A stretch of DNA of 64,000 nt from Phaseolus vulgaris (GCF_000499845.2 NC_023757.2:2142118-2206117); one strand, 5' to 3'; numbered from the stretch's first letter, positions 34,601-48,185 are shown. Notes: generated by a model from the letters alone, not told the origin. Program-made: numbers and translations.

Positions 34601-36570
34601 ACCTTTTCTTTTCCAACAACCTCACTATTAATTGTAATGTTAATATTCTTCTTCCAAGAGGAAGAAAATTTTTCATCATTTACCGTAAAATAAAAGTGGA
34701 AAGGCAAGACCATGTTGTCCCAAAAGATGAGGCAAAATGTTGAAGCTAGATTATACTTGAAACCAAATGAATCATCAAATTTACAATGCTCAAATAAAAG
34801 TACACAAGGAATATCAAATTTGGACACAATCTGAGGTATATATTCTATAGTTATCAATCGCTAATAGTAACACTTAGCAACCAACCCCAAAAAGTACTAC
34901 AGCAGGAAGGCCCACCATTTTGAATTGTTTTTTATTTAAAAGAAAAGAAAAACTCACTTATTATATTCGTAATTAACAATAAAAAAAAGAATGAAAAACA
35001 TATAAGTAAATGTGTCACAGTTTAGGTATTGATCAATCTTAAAATTCGAGTTTGCACCTAACTCCTAAATGACTCAAGGTCAAAAAATAGATTTTCAAAA
35101 TGCCTAGTACACCACTGCAGCACAGGGAACAGCCGTTTTACTGCTGCAACAACTGCCATTAGAAGATACATTACCATACAAAATTCTGCTATAGGGTGCT
35201 ACAAATAGCTGGCTGTTTATAACTTATTTCATGCAACTCGGCAGGGGGAATGGTCATCAACTGTAGTTTTAGTAATGAGATGGAGACCAATGTTAAGCAA
35301 AATGATCAAATAGAAAAAGATGGAATAAGTTGAATATGCACCTCGATACTTCTCCTTAACTTGTCGTGTCCTTTCAATAGGAAGTGCACTGGAATGAAGG
35401 ATGAAAGAAATATTATCCATCCTAGTGTTAACCCTATAACCCTGCAGTGTCAATTAGGATGGCATCACTTGGACAAAAAAAATGACTGCAAAGTAACTCA
35501 TTCTGGGTCTGTACATTTTTCTGTATATTTTCCCAGTTTCCTAATATTAGATATTGTAAACCATCTACTTATAAATTAATCTTGCTAAGGACTTCCTGAA
35601 GCAGTTCAGAACAGAAAACCATTTCAATATATCAACATGGAAAGGAGTAAAGATAGTCAGACAGACGTACAGACCAAATAGAAAGGACGTAACTCAATGT
35701 GGTCAAAGACAAAGTTCGAATTCCTAAAATCATATTTTTCTGAGACAGCTAATCTCAATACCTAATTCTACAAGGCAAAAAATAATATAAAAAGCATTAA
35801 AAATCTGCTAGGAATATTCCAGATTTCATAGTTATTATACGAATATGATATGTGGCATTGGGATTTAGGAATAAGGCTAACCTGATAGGGAACAGAATCA
35901 AGTATCGAATCACAACTCCAAAACACCACAAAGGAAACAGATATAGATTCCAATTCCATGGTTCCGGAGGATTAGACTTGAAGCACCTTGTGAATGTGTC
36001 CTGCCCAACATTAAATGTTCTAAACCAATGAGCAAAGCACCTAAGCCTAATCAAGGAGCAACACACGCTGGCAGGATAATGTTCAGCACTTAAAAGATGT
36101 GAACTAATTATGTTTGATATTAAGTTCTCACTATATTAATATCAGCAGTAGTTGCTGATTTGGGTCTCTGAAAGAAAATACTGACACCTCAAAACAAGAA
36201 AAGAACAAATAAAATATCACTGCAATAGCTTACATCTACAATGGCACCTGCTGCCTCAGATAGAGTAGGAGAGATATTGAGTAAATCATGCCTGAAAAAG
36301 TATCAGAAAGAAAACTAGGAATATAAAAATGGTGCCTGAACATTTCTTCTCTAATAGATCATTGAAGAAAATACTGCTTTTTCATTTCAAACTTATATTC
36401 AGTATCAAATAACAGTACAAGCAAGACAAAGAAAAAGTGATGGCATACAGGAAAAGCTTTCCATGAGGTTCTTGTTGAATGGTGGATCCAGAAGGGAGGT
36501 AATCCTCAATGTTTGGTTGATCAAGATCCAGTTCAGAACTAGAAGACTTGAGTGTCCCTGGGTTATTCAT
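31607..36570 (-). CDS. GPAT9: Glycerol-3-phosphate acyltransferase 9, ER type
   Basis: Twelve exons on the minus strand join in frame to 376 aa, the length I recall for Arabidopsis GPAT9: 36570-36449, 36291-36234, 36000-35882, 35441-35342, 34225-34130, 34032-33936, 33524-33437, 33359-33263, 33095-33010, 32928-32809, 32717-32619, 31655-31607. All introns are GT-AG. The enzyme acylates glycerol-3-phosphate at sn-1, the first step of ER glycerolipid and seed oil assembly. Seen: SELDLDQPNIEDYLPSGS near the N-terminus, two membrane segments at about 79-118, block I NHTSMID (His171, Asp176), block II GCIWFNR (209-215), block III FPEGTC (243-248), then CPVAIKYNKIFVDAFW and a C-terminal LRRLEEK. The N-terminus and blocks agree closely with GPAT9 rather than with the extracellular-lipid GPAT1-8 group. 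A non-coding first exon is probable upstream. Confidence 0.97.
31875..32240. repeat. CCAGAA-rich dispersed repeat in the last GPAT9 intron
   Basis: The segment is packed with TTCCAGAA, TCCGGAA and TTCTGAAA words. Its ends are roughly inverted: TTTCTTCCTACACCCCTA at the left, and the complement of GGGGGTGCAGGGAGAAA at the right. A second, less complete stretch of the same type lies at 32350-32530, and another at 48640-48970. It is probably a decayed MITE-like family. It lies in the 963-bp last intron and does not touch the exons. Confidence 0.5.
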
Positions 36571-38680
36571 CCGAGCTGTGCTATCACTTCTTCAAGTGCT
36601 TCTTGAAGGACAGGCGAGGTTAATATACACTTTTGATCCTGAGCATTGATCCACTTTCCAATTTAGTTACTAAGGAATTAATTAATTCGATCCCTCAAAA
36701 TTTCAGAAATTTCAATCAGGTCTAATTCTAAAACAAAATAGTAAATTGGTGATTTCTTACATTCAGAAATTTTTTGCCAATTAAGTGCAAAGTTGTGATT
36801 ACATGGCAAAATAACTTCTGATGTAAACTTATTTTTGTAATAAAAAATATTTATATTATTAGAGGGCAAGCCTTGGTGCGGCGGTAAAGTTGTGCCATGA
36901 CTGGTTGGTCATGGGTTTCAATTCAGAAACATCCTTTTTGCATATGCAAGGCTAAGGCTGCATACCAACCCTCCTTCATACCCTCAAAAGCACTTCTAAC
37001 TTTGAAATCAAACATACCTGCCTAGCTCATATTCCAATATCCTAGTCAATGTTTTATTTACCATTTAACATCAAAGGCTATGTTAAATTCAATAAACTAA
37101 GTAAAAAGCAAATGTCGGCCTAACTGAAGATAAGAAACCTACTTAAACACTATAAAAAAATCAATTGATAACGTAATAGTTGTGTTCTAGACCACCTAAC
37201 AATACAAACCGGTTTTAGTTGTCCAAATTGAAGAGTGGAATGGCAATCAGTACCCACAATCCAAAGATGACTTTTTTCTCTATTGACTCTGCAAAAGCAA
37301 TTCAACAGCCATAATAAGTAATGCAAATTCCCACATCTCAAAGATAGCACAACATCATCATCAACTACAGGAAGATAAAAGTGAATGAAAGACTACCCCC
37401 GAAATTCCAAAACTAAACCTGAAAAGCAGGAAAGCAACACTGCGTCAGACCACTATTACAAGACACTGTTGTTATAGACTCTGCTTACACAAAAGACTAG
37501 GTACTAGTCTAAAGCCATTTTCTCCCAGCTGATGAAGGTAGAACTAGGAATAGAAACTATTCGAAGAACTACAGAACTTTAGGGATTCCAATTGTAAGAA
37601 TAGAATCTGAAGAATTGTATTGATTTAAGAGAAGAAGATCTCAAGAGGTGCTTGATAGAAATTCTCGAAACCCCAGTTAATTTACATAGTTTGTTATTTG
37701 TAACAATGCAAAAACTAGAATTCATAACAGAATTAGACTAGCTAGCTGCCATGTGGCTGCCACGTTTTATTAACCACCTACATCACCAGCACCTTACAAA
37801 TATAACAAAACAACGATATTTTCTCTGTCAGAAGTTGACTACATTATATTCCACACGAGAACCATTCATTCAATTATATCTTCCAAATGAAGTAACAAAA
37901 AGCAATGCTGCAGACCAAATGCTAAACACAGAAACAAGTTATAAGGAGCTTCCATGATATAATCCAGCAAATAAATTTCCCCAGTAACACTTATCGCAGA
38001 AAAATAGGAAACAAAATAAATCAATTTTTTTTTTTCTAAGTTATCCACCTTAACTTTTGGGAAAGTTAGATCAGAGATCTTCTATAAAAATTGGAACACA
38101 AAAGTCAATTTTAACCTATACGACAAGTTTAATTCATTCTAGCTTCTTGTTTTCTTCTCCACGAAGCGTTTATCGGGACAAATAATCAAACAAAACTTAA
38201 TGTCCAACAAATTCAAAAGTCATTTTTAACATTAACAGAAGTGTCGGAGACAGTTACTTGGATGCAATAACACAACAGGTTCCGTTTGAACTCAAACCCG
38301 ATATGCATTAAATATTATTATTCTCATATAAAGCAAATCCTTTTGCTAACTGGGATGAAACCTAAATCTCATACCCTCTTGGTTTTTACTCAAAATTTTC
38401 ATACCCTGTGTTATTCTGTTTGCGAAAGTTCTTTTTTTTTCATGGTTTAGTGCAAGCTTGAACTAGATTCGTGTACAAAAATATTAATGGCAGACACGAG
38501 AACGAAGGTTTAAGAGAAAGATCAAATTCATATGAATGAAGGTTTAAGAAACACTGAAAATCATAGCCAGTAAAGAAGATTAGAAGAAAATTTACCTATG
38601 ACGGTTTGGTTTTTGGGAGATTCTGGAAGAGATTGGAGATTTGGTTTCTGTAGCAATGAATACAATTCTTCTCTTTCTCT
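36571..38680 (-). promoter_or_regulatory. Probable 5' UTR intron, leader exon and promoter of GPAT9
   Basis: A donor-like site on the minus strand (GTCATAG/GTAAAT, exon end at 38596) follows a short CT- and GA-rich leader at about 38597-38670. No coding sequence lies between it and the start codon at 36570. I infer a non-coding first exon and a 5' UTR intron of about 2 kb, with an acceptor within about 60 bases upstream of the start codon. Leader introns are common in plant housekeeping genes. The exact acceptor was not resolved. Confidence 0.45.
36861..36990 (+). mobile_element. Au-type SINE, degenerate
   Basis: The segment reads AGAGGGCAAGCCTTGGTGCG, then GCGGTAAAGTTGTGCCATGA, a box-B-like GGTTTCAATTC at 36914-36924, and TTGCATATGCAAGGCTAAGG followed by CTGCATACCAACCC. 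This order matches the tRNA-derived Au SINE of flowering plants as I remember it (CCTTGGCGCAA, GTAAAGTTGTTGCC, GGTCACGGGTTC, GCAAGGTAAGGCTGCGTAC). Box A is TTGGTGCGGCGG at 36883-36894. The 3' end is worn away and no target duplication was found. It lies in the presumed 5' UTR intron of GPAT9, antisense to that gene. Confidence 0.75.
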
Positions 38681-41336
38681 TTTTATTTATTTTTATTTTT
38701 ATTTCTTTAGTAAAGTAAAACCAAATAAACTCTTCTTCTACTACTATTGTTTTGTTTGAGTAAGAAATATTAATATTTTTTTATGTAAATTTTGCAGACA
38801 TGATATATTTAATAAAAAAATATTATTTAAAATTGTGAAAATTATACTCCCATAAATAATATATATTAGAGAAGTGAAGTTCTTAAATGGATTTTAATAC
38901 ATCCAGTTAGTCTTTAATTCACTATTATCAGTATAAAAAAGATATTATACTAGTTAATAATAGTAAATAAAATAAATACTTTGAACTAAATTTTTAAATT
39001 ATACCCATCAATGCATTACATTTTTTATAAAACATGATAGGTAAATTAATTCCTTATAAATTTTACCGGCAAAAGCTATTCTTAAGAATATTTGATAAAG
39101 ACTAACTTCAAAAAATACACAATGTTTTTCATTCAATCTAACTATAATGTTTGTGTTTACTTTTTAAAGACTAAGTTTAACAGGTTGATACAAAAATTGA
39201 ACAAAATTGTATATACTTATATGTTTTATATGTAAAAAAAAAAGTAGTTGATAGTTATATTTGTGTATATTTTATAGAAGTTGATTTTTCTTAATTAATT
39301 GCATCAAATAGTTATTTAAGAAACATAATCATTTTAATACATGTTAGAAATAGGAATGATAAATCATATGGGTTGTAGGTTGCCTATTTCAATCCGTTCA
39401 CACATTTAGGTTTGTCCTGCATAAGTACGTTTAAAAATCTAGAATTTTTTTAATGCATCCCCATAATTTCTTCTTACAATCTCATTCTCAAAAATTCTAA
39501 ACTTATCTATTCCACATTTTACAATCTGAAATATAAATATGGATTGTTCAATTTTAACTTTTAGATTCTATAACCTGGAAAGTCTCTCAAAATCATTATA
39601 ATTTCTTTCTGCAACCTCATATCTTATTATGCATGTGTCGTAAAAATAATACTACGAGACCATTTACCTAATTCATCTAAATAAGAAAAAGAATTAACTT
39701 AATAAACAAAAATTAAATTTATTCAAAATTTATATTTTAATTTTTTTTCATCAATTTAAAAAAAAATATTTTTTGTGTGAACTGACTCTTATGTTGAGCA
39801 AACCAATAAAATCAACCAACATTTTTTATGTGGGCGGGTGAGCCCGCATTGCTATCTCTAATTAGAAGGTTTTGTCTTCCTTAATCTTGGTTTTGGAATC
39901 CTGAATTTTGATCGTGTCTTGGATTTCGGTCGCTTATGTGGTCTTGGTTAGGATGGGGTACCTGCAAAAAGTTCTCTAACACAAAAATCAGTATTCAAAA
40001 ATCAAAATAGTAATATATGGTAGGAAAATATATATTTCACCAAGCATTCACCTATTTATCAAGGTGAGACGAACATTTTTTATATTGGACTCAGATTATT
40101 ACAATTGTTTAGGTTAATTTTGTTTTAATTCTAATAGTACGAACTAGTTAATGTATTAATTGATTTTTAATCATTATTTAGAAGTAGTAGTCATTTTAAG
40201 TTCTTGACATAGTCTCAGTCTCAACATGACCTCAGTTGCCCATCTCTACCATGTACAACACACTAGCCCCCAATCTCAATAGCCTCAACCTTGAAAGCCT
40301 AAATGTTTGAAGATGCTCACGAAATTATAAATATATATACCACGATCTAAGGTAGGACATCTCGACCATCCCTTCCATCGTCGATTTCTTGTATCTAAAT
40401 TTTGTTATTATTTAATAATTTTATTAGTGTAATATTATGTTTTAAAGTATATAACTAGAATACTTACATTTTAGATAAGAGTTAATATATTTTTTTTAAT
40501 AAAAAAATTACATGTTGAAGTATTGACATAAATAATTGTCTAATTTAATTCAATGCTAATATCAAATTAATAGTGCATTTCACATATGTTAATAATTTTT
40601 ATTTCTCCAATTAGATGAACACTATGCATTTAATTTATTTTAAGAATAAAGATAAATGAATCAGAATGAGTAAATAAGCCATTAAATATTTATTAACGTA
40701 TATCTTTGCTTAAATTTATTCATTATCACTCCACCATTATTAGTTGAATAGAGAACAAACCATAATATTTCTTTTATAACTAATCATAACACATTTGAGT
40801 AATAAGTTTAATGTTTTTTAACACAGTATTTGTTCAATTAAAAGTATAATTAATAATATATTCTTAATTTTAAAATAAGTCTAATAATGTTTTCCTTTTA
40901 AAGAAAGAAACTGTTAAAATTTTTGTGATGGTAATTGTAAGACAGGGTGGAAAAAACTGAGAAAATGTGTGTTTGTGCACAGACCCTAATTAACCAAACC
41001 AGTAGGAAAGAGAAAGAGGAGATAGTGATAAGAGGCTGAGCAGAAATTAAGGGGCTATGACATGCATTTTCTGAGTTAGAATTTCAAACTGCATGCAAAC
41101 ATCTCACAGAAGCAATTTTGGAACCATGCAATTTCTCTCCTCCAAAAACACTGTTCCTTCATGTTTTTGCTTTTCTCACCCAATCTAACTTTCATGGTTG
41201 CATGCAGGCATGCATGGAAATTCATCTTCCCATAAAAACTCTCCACCTACAATGATCACAAAAGAGCATTGGCAAAAATCAAAGACATAAATGTGAAGGA
41301 AGAAAGAAAGGAAGGAGAGAAAAAACATTCTTAGAG
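38681..41336. other. Intergenic region between divergent GPAT9 and CSLD1
   Basis: No gene is seen. About 39350-39870 has the look of a dispersed repeat (GGGTTGTAGGTTGCC at one side, GTGGGCGGGTGAGCCCGCAT near 39831), but I could not fix its ends. The last few hundred bases before 41337 should contain the CSLD1 promoter and 5' UTR. Confidence 0.4.
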
Positions 41337-44300
41337 ATGACACGTTCATCAAATACTACAAAAAAAACGGGTGGTAAGCAATTTATGGTTCCCATTAAAC
41401 TCAACATCAGTTTTATTTTGAAATTTGAATAACTAATAATTATAATTTTGAATGTCATTTGTACTATGATTTTAAATGTAGTTTATAGTATAGGTTTTAT
41501 GAAAGAGAAGATAGAATTTGAGAAGTTTATTGTAAGACTATTTAGAAAGATTGTATTCTAATTTGAAAAGTAACAATGAAATAAAAATTATATTCTCCGT
41601 TCATATTGACAAGACTTACTTCAAGTGGCAGGTTATGAGTCTTTCAAGAGATGATTCTTTTTATCCGAAAAAAAACTAATGAATAAATAGATATTTCAGG
41701 AATACCTTATCTTCTAATCTCCTTACAGAAAAACCTAAATGCATACCCGTTTTATTCATGCTAACTATCTCCTAGAAAAATTAACTAACATCATGTAAAT
41801 TAGTGGTTCAACACACTTATCTGAATACGAAAAACTTAAAAAAAACTTTTGAGAGATGATGAAATTGACATGTGTGGTGATTTTTCAGGCCCGAATGACC
41901 ACACCAATTACACTGTGATGATGCCTCCCACCCCAGATAATCAACCTGGAACCTCTGATTCGAAGCATGATGGTGGAAGTGGGACTACAAGGTTTGGTGC
42001 AGAATCTCAGACGCATGGTGGTGGTGGGAACCCTAGGATGGAAAGAAGAACGTCCACAGGGTTGAGTTCAGTGAACAACAAGTCGATGCTGTTGAGGAGC
42101 CAAACTCAAGATTTTGATCATAATCGATGGTTGTTTGAGACCAAAGGGACTTATGGGATAGGGAATGCATTTTGGCAGGAGGATCAGAACACTTTTGAAG
42201 AAGGAGTGAGCATGCAAGATTTCATGGACAAACCATGGAAACCACTCACTAGGAAGATTCAAATCCCAGGGGCTATACTTAGCCCTTACAGGTATATACA
42301 TGAATTATACTTGTATCATTTCTCATACATGCAGATTCTGCCTTCACATGTTTTTTCATTATTTAGAGAAAGGAAAATGACAGTTGGAGAAAAATAATAG
42401 TATTCAAAGTTGTAATAAGATTTTTAATGTATAACTAGCCTTAGAGAACCACAACATCATGTTCTGCTGTTACCATATTTGAGGCATATGCATATGTTAT
42501 TTATACTATGATTTTAAATATAATCTACAGTATAAACTCTCCACACATTTATTTTCTGAATTAAACTCATTTTTGAATTAAACTTTGCTAATTAATAAAA
42601 TTGTTGAAGGTGATATTTCCACCAAGAGGAACTGTAATTCTAAGTTATCCATATGCTGCACTTTAGTTGGTGTAATTGCTGATACTGCTGAATTTCAGGA
42701 GCTTAATTAGTTGCAGGAATAATTAGCATTTGGAGAAGATGGAAAATTTCTGCAATATGAATGATTTTTCTGTGTGAACAGGTTGTTGGTGGTTGTCCGT
42801 ATAGTAATCCTAGTTATGTTTTTAACTTGGAGAATTCGGAATCCTAACCATGAAGCTATGTGGTTGTGGGGAATATCAATTGTGTGTGAGATTTGGTTTG
42901 CTTTCTCTTGGCTTCTTGATATCCTCCCCAAAATGAATCCAATAAACAGAAGCACAGACCTTGGTGCACTGCATGACAAGTTTGATCAGCCATCTGATAC
43001 CAACCCAACTGGTCGCTCAGACTTGCCAGGCATCGATGTTTTTGTGTCCACTGCTGATGCAGAAAAGGAACCACCTCTTGTCACTGCCAACACCATTCTT
43101 TCCATTCTTGGTGTAAACTATCCAATTGAAAAAATATCATGCTACATTTCAGATGATGGTGGTGCCATACTCACATTTGAAGCCATGGCTGAAGCTGTCA
43201 AATTTGCTGAGGTCAGTTTACAATTTGTTTTTCCATTACTGTGTAAGTTTTTGGTATTCTGACGGGTGTCTTGAAATTTTTGTATGCATGAGATCTGTTA
43301 GAAAAAATGAGAGTTTATGTTGAATTGTAGGGTTGTTTATGTTTGTTATCTAAGATCCTCAGTTTTATGTGTTATGATCTATGTAAGATTTTTTAAGAAT
43401 TGACTTTGTATAAGGGTTAAGGTATCTCTGAAATATCTGAATTTAATTTATTTGTTTTTTGTCAATAAAAAAACCTTTAGTTTACAATCTCATCAACTAA
43501 AGCCACCCCAGTTGCTAGAACTTTTATAAAATACAAAAAGGAAATCATATGCTTGGTTAATTATAATTCTTTGTTACAATAATATTATGTCATAAAATTA
43601 AGGAATGGTACATCAAGCATGATCAGACAACTTTTATTCAATTTTGGTTGAATATGAGACAACATGAACTATGTTCTTGATATGCATACACAGGTTTGGG
43701 TACCCTTTTGTAGAAAACACAACATTGAACCAAGAAATCCAGATGCTTACTTCGGTTTGAAGAAAGACCCCACAAAGAACAAGAAACGACACGATTTTGT
43801 GAAGGACCGTAGATGGATCAAGAGGGAGTATGATGAATTTAAGGTCAGAATCAATGGACTTCCTGAGGTAATACGTAAAAGAAGCAAATCACACAACTCT
43901 AAAGAGGAAAAGAAAGCAAAACAGTCAGCTAAGGAAAAAAATGGAGGAACTCTACCAAACGATTACACCAGTGATGTCCCTAAAGCTACATGGATGGCTG
44001 ATGGCACTCAGTGGCCAGGTACTTGGTATGGCCCTACACCTGATCACTCTAAGGGTGACCATGCTGGAATCTTGCAGGTATATACAGGCCTGATTGGCTC
44101 ATCCCTAAAATGATCCATATTTATTTATTATATGCAGATATGAATTGGGTGAAGTTTGATTTTAACCATTTTAGGTTTTTACTAGTTAGTTTTGATTCTT
44201 ATAAATTTTAAATGGTTTGAAATTGGATAATATGATGGCATGATATCATTGGCTTGCATGGTTAAAAGTTCCATCTTCAGATTTGATTCTTAAATGCTTT

Positions 44301-47300
44301 TAATACTTTCAAGGGTTAGTTTTTTACTCCTGACTAGAACATTCTTTAGAGTATTTTCTAGTATTGATTTATACACTTTTTTGAAGTTTGATTTCGAATT
44401 TCTATAGTTTCTTTCACGGTCCAGACTCAGTAACCCAAGCCAAACCAAAACATGATGGTAGGAACCAATTCTTTAACTAAATAGATTCAATACTAAATTT
44501 TCAAAGCATAGGAACAAAAACAAAATCTGAGAAAAACTGTAGTAAAACGTATTTAAACCTTCTTTCCTCGGTGTACTTAGTCTTCAGATTAAGTTGATGC
44601 TGTAAAACTCTTGCTTATGACAGTTGTTGCAAGAATCTGAATTTGGTTTTGTTTCTTAGCTGAAGTTGATTACAAGGATTTGGTCATAGAGAATTAATAG
44701 TGAATGTGCATGTTTATTATATACAGGTAATGAGTAAGGTCCCACATCATGATCCTGTGATGGGGTTTGCAGATGAGAAAACGTTAGATTTCACAGGTAT
44801 AGACATCAGGATTCCAATGTTTGCATATGTCTCTCGAGAGAAGAGACCAGGGTATGATCATAACAAGAAAGCAGGAGCCATGAATGCCATGGTTCGAGCC
44901 TCAGCTATATTGTCTAATGGACCATTCATTCTCAACTTGGACTGTGATCACTACTTCTACAATTCCCTTGCTTTGAGGGAGGGAATGTGCTTCATGATGG
45001 ACCGTGGAGGTGATCGCGTATGTTACATACAGTTTCCACAAAGGTTTGAAGGGATTGATCCTTCTGATCGATATGCAAATCACAACACAGTCTTCTTTGA
45101 TGGTAAAAACAAAATTCAAGCTGTCACATATATCTAGCTAGCCATTATTCATTTGAAGCAAAACATGAGGTTTAGATAAACTTCTCCATACAGAAATTAT
45201 CTAATGAACGATATATTGACAATCATGCACCAGATTACAACTGAAAAGAGAAACATTTTGTACTGAAATGAAGCAATTTTGAAATTGTAATGATCGAATG
45301 TTGTAAACTAGTGCTGGAGTTGTCAAAATAACATTTTCCTTCTCTAATATAGTTTTTCTAAATTTGATTTTTAACTTTGCATTAGTTAACTTATGCAGAA
45401 ACTTATTTCATTTTCTCTGTTTTTGAAGAAGTTTGTTCTGACATAATCATAGTGATGTGTGAGTTGCTATGAGATTTGGTTTGATGCAGTTGCATTTAAC
45501 AATGTGTAATTGATTAGGAAATATGAGAGCACTGGATGGTCTCCAAGGTCCAATGTATGTGGGAACAGGTTGCATGTTTAGGAGGTATGCACTGTATGGA
45601 TTTGAACCACCGAGATTCATTGAGCACACTGGTGTGTTTGGAAGAGTGAAAACCAAGGTGAACCGGAATGCACCACAAGCAAAATTAGATGATGAAACGC
45701 AACCCCTCACATCTGATTCAGAAGTGGGTTATCCACAAAAGTTTGGAAGCTCAACTATGTTCACAGATTCCATATCTGTGGCTGAATACAACGGAAGGCC
45801 ACTTGCTGATCACAAATCTGTGCAGAATGGAAGACCAGCAGGGGCACTTCTCTCACCACGTCCACCTTTGGATGCCCCCACTGTTGCTGAGGCCATTGCT
45901 GTCATCTCATGCTGGTAATTTCCTTCACTATTACCTCTCTACTTAGAGCTCTTATACAACCAAAAGTATTACACGAGTGTTTTCTTAATCATTAATAATA
46001 AATTAATAAAATGGAGTCCTTGGAGCTCCAACAAGTTTCTCTCACGCCGAATATACCAATTCGTGTGTGGAACCATATATTATGGGTTATCCGATAGCGG
46101 CCTGATAAGACCGACAAACAATCGTTAGGATAAACTCAAAATGACTCTGATACTATATTAAGAAGTGAACTTTAAGCCTAATTCAATCTCATAAAACCGA
46201 CTTATAAGGTGAGGTTTGTACTCACATATATACTATAAAATGTTCTAATCTCGCGATCTCCAACACCAACCCATAACATGATGTACCATATTTACAACAT
46301 ATTCTATAAAATATACCTTCAAACATGTATATCAAAATAAAGAATTATGGAGGCACTTATATCGAGATTCTAAGAATCTTGCATCACTTGCCCTTCAATA
46401 GGAATACTGCATAAGTTCTTATCCTCTGTACCTAAACTACAACAAAGTCTATCTTTGAATCTTTTTTTCCTTCCAGATTATGCATTTGTAGATCAACAGC
46501 TAATTTGTAAGAATTATTCTTATTAACTTTTCTAGTTTTTGGTTGTGGAACATTTTCCTTTCATGATATCATGCACAGAAAGAAAACCAGGAAATGATTT
46601 GGATGAGTTGATAATGCAGGTATGAGGACAAGACAGAGTGGGGGGACAGGGTAGGTTGGATTTACGGGTCAGTGACTGAGGATGTGGTGACTGGTTACAG
46701 AATGCACAACCGTGGTTGGAGATCAATCTATTGCATCACAAAGAGAGATGCTTTTCGTGGCACTGCACCAATAAACCTCACTGATCGGCTGCACCAAGTG
46801 CTGAGATGGGCCACAGGTTCTGTGGAGATTTTCTTCTCAAGAAACAATGCCATTTTCGCCAGCAGACGCCTCAAGTTCCTGCAGAGAATTTCCTACCTCA
46901 ATGTTGGCATCTACCCCTTCACCTCATTGTTCTTGGTGGTGTACTGCTTCATTCCTGCACTCTCCCTTTTCTCAGGCCAGTTCATAGTGGAAGGCTTGAA
47001 TGTGGCATTCTTGGTCTATCTCTTGCTCATCACCATTTGCCTCACTCTCATCTCCCTCCTTGAAGTGAAGTGGTCAGGCATAGCCCTTGAGGAATGGTGG
47101 AGAAATGAGCAGTTTTGGGTGATTGGTGGCACCAGTGCTCACCTTGTTGCTGTCATACAAGGCTTGTTGAAGGTGGTGGCTGGCATAGAGATTTCCTTCA
47201 CCTTAACCTCAAAGTCAGCAGGAGATGAAGATGTTGATGACTTTGCTGATCTCTACATTGTCAAATGGACAAGTCTCTTCATCATGCCACTAACAATTCT

Positions 47301-47571
47301 CATCATCAACCTCATTGCTTTGGTGATGGGATTCTTAAGGACTGTGTACAGTGTGATACCAGAGTGGAACAAGCTTTTGGGAAGCATGTTCTTCAGCTTC
47401 TGGGTGCTGTCTCACATGTACCCTTTTGCCAAAGGGTTGATGGGAAAGAGAGGAAGGGTGCCAACAATTATTTATGTCTGGTCAGGGATTCTCTCCATCA
47501 CCATTGCACTGCTTTGGATCACAATTGACCCTCCAGGTGACTCCATGAAAAAGGGAAGTATGAGCATATGA
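41337..47571 (+). CDS. CSLD1: Cellulose synthase-like D, CSLD1 type
   Basis: Proposed exons 41337-41373, 41856-42291, 42782-43211, 43694-44077, 44727-45102, 45518-45914 and 46620-47571 join in frame to about 1003 aa. This is a GT2 membrane glycan synthase (mannan or cellulose-like glucan has been proposed for CSLDs). Catalytic residues are present: DDG at 282-284, DCD at 501-503, TED at 706-708 and QVLRW at 746-750. Two membrane helices precede the catalytic loop and about six follow. The N-terminus ([14 protein letters not shown], then [20 protein letters not shown]) has no RING-like zinc finger, as I recall for Arabidopsis CSLD1, and the C-terminus ([18 protein letters not shown]) also fits that member. 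CSLD1 acts in pollen tube growth, so pollen expression is likely but inferred. The 37-nt first exon is the least sure part; an in-frame ATG at 41870 is the alternative start. Confidence 0.92.
46018..46265 (-). mobile_element. TRIM element in CSLD1 intron 5 (copy D)
   Basis: On the minus strand an LTR runs from 46265 (TGTTGGAGATCGCGAG) to the AAGTTCACTTC tail. It is followed by a primer-site variant TAGTATCAGAG, an interior with GGCCGCTATCGGATAACCC, a purine tract GGCGTGAGAGAAAC, and the first bases of a second LTR (TTGTTGGAGCTCC), where the copy stops. It lies wholly inside intron 5, antisense to CSLD1. Confidence 0.8.
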
Positions 47572-48065
47572 GTGATGATGATACCTGTGGAGATGCATTT
47601 GGGAATCAGCATAAGGATCTGTTGCAAACACTTGTGATGGAAAATTTGCATTGTGACAGAAATAAAGGATTGTGGAGCCTTTATCTTCAAATGTTGTAGA
47701 TAGAAATGCAAAGGAAAACATAGATGTATGAAAGTGAGAAATGTACAATAGACAAGTTGAACATGGTCTGTACAAATAAGTTTATGTTTATTTTTATGAA
47801 TCTGTAAATTTTCATTGTGAGATAGTATAAATAGAAATAAAGGTGTGATGGCACCTTTCACTTCTGCTTCTAAAGGTAGAAGTGCACAAAGAGACATTTC
47901 CTATGTATGTAGGTGGGAAAATATGTACAATAGAAATTAAGTTCTTTTGGAATTTTTCAAATATTTTTTATCTTTATTTATTTATGTTGAAAATTTTACA
48001 TAGATTAGATTAGAGATATGAAATATTAGAGATATGAAATATGAAAGCAAAGTGTAAGAAAATAT
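47572..48065. other. 3' UTR and downstream flank of CSLD1
   Basis: Likely CSLD1 3' UTR, with possible polyadenylation signals such as AATAAA at 47836-47841. No other gene is visible. Confidence 0.4.
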
Positions 48066-48185
48066 TGTTGGAGATCCACATTGACTAGAGATTAGGACAT
48101 TTCATTGTATATAAGTTGGTGCAAATCTCAATCTTATGAGTGAATTTTATGGGGTTGAGTTATGTTTAAAGCCCACTTCATAATA
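48066..48185 (+). mobile_element. Solo LTR of the TRIM family (copy E)
   Basis: Begins TTGTTGGAGATCCACATTGA and runs through TATATAAGTTGGTGCAAATC and GGGGTTGAGTTATGTTTAAA to GCCCACTTCATAATA. It matches the LTR of the other TRIM copies. No primer site or interior follows, so it is a solo LTR. Confidence 0.75.

Noticed and set aside
36861..36990. A functional tRNA gene
   Set aside because: A and B box remnants are present but no cloverleaf with acceptor stem forms, and the following GCAAGGCTAAGGCTGCATAC is the SINE body.
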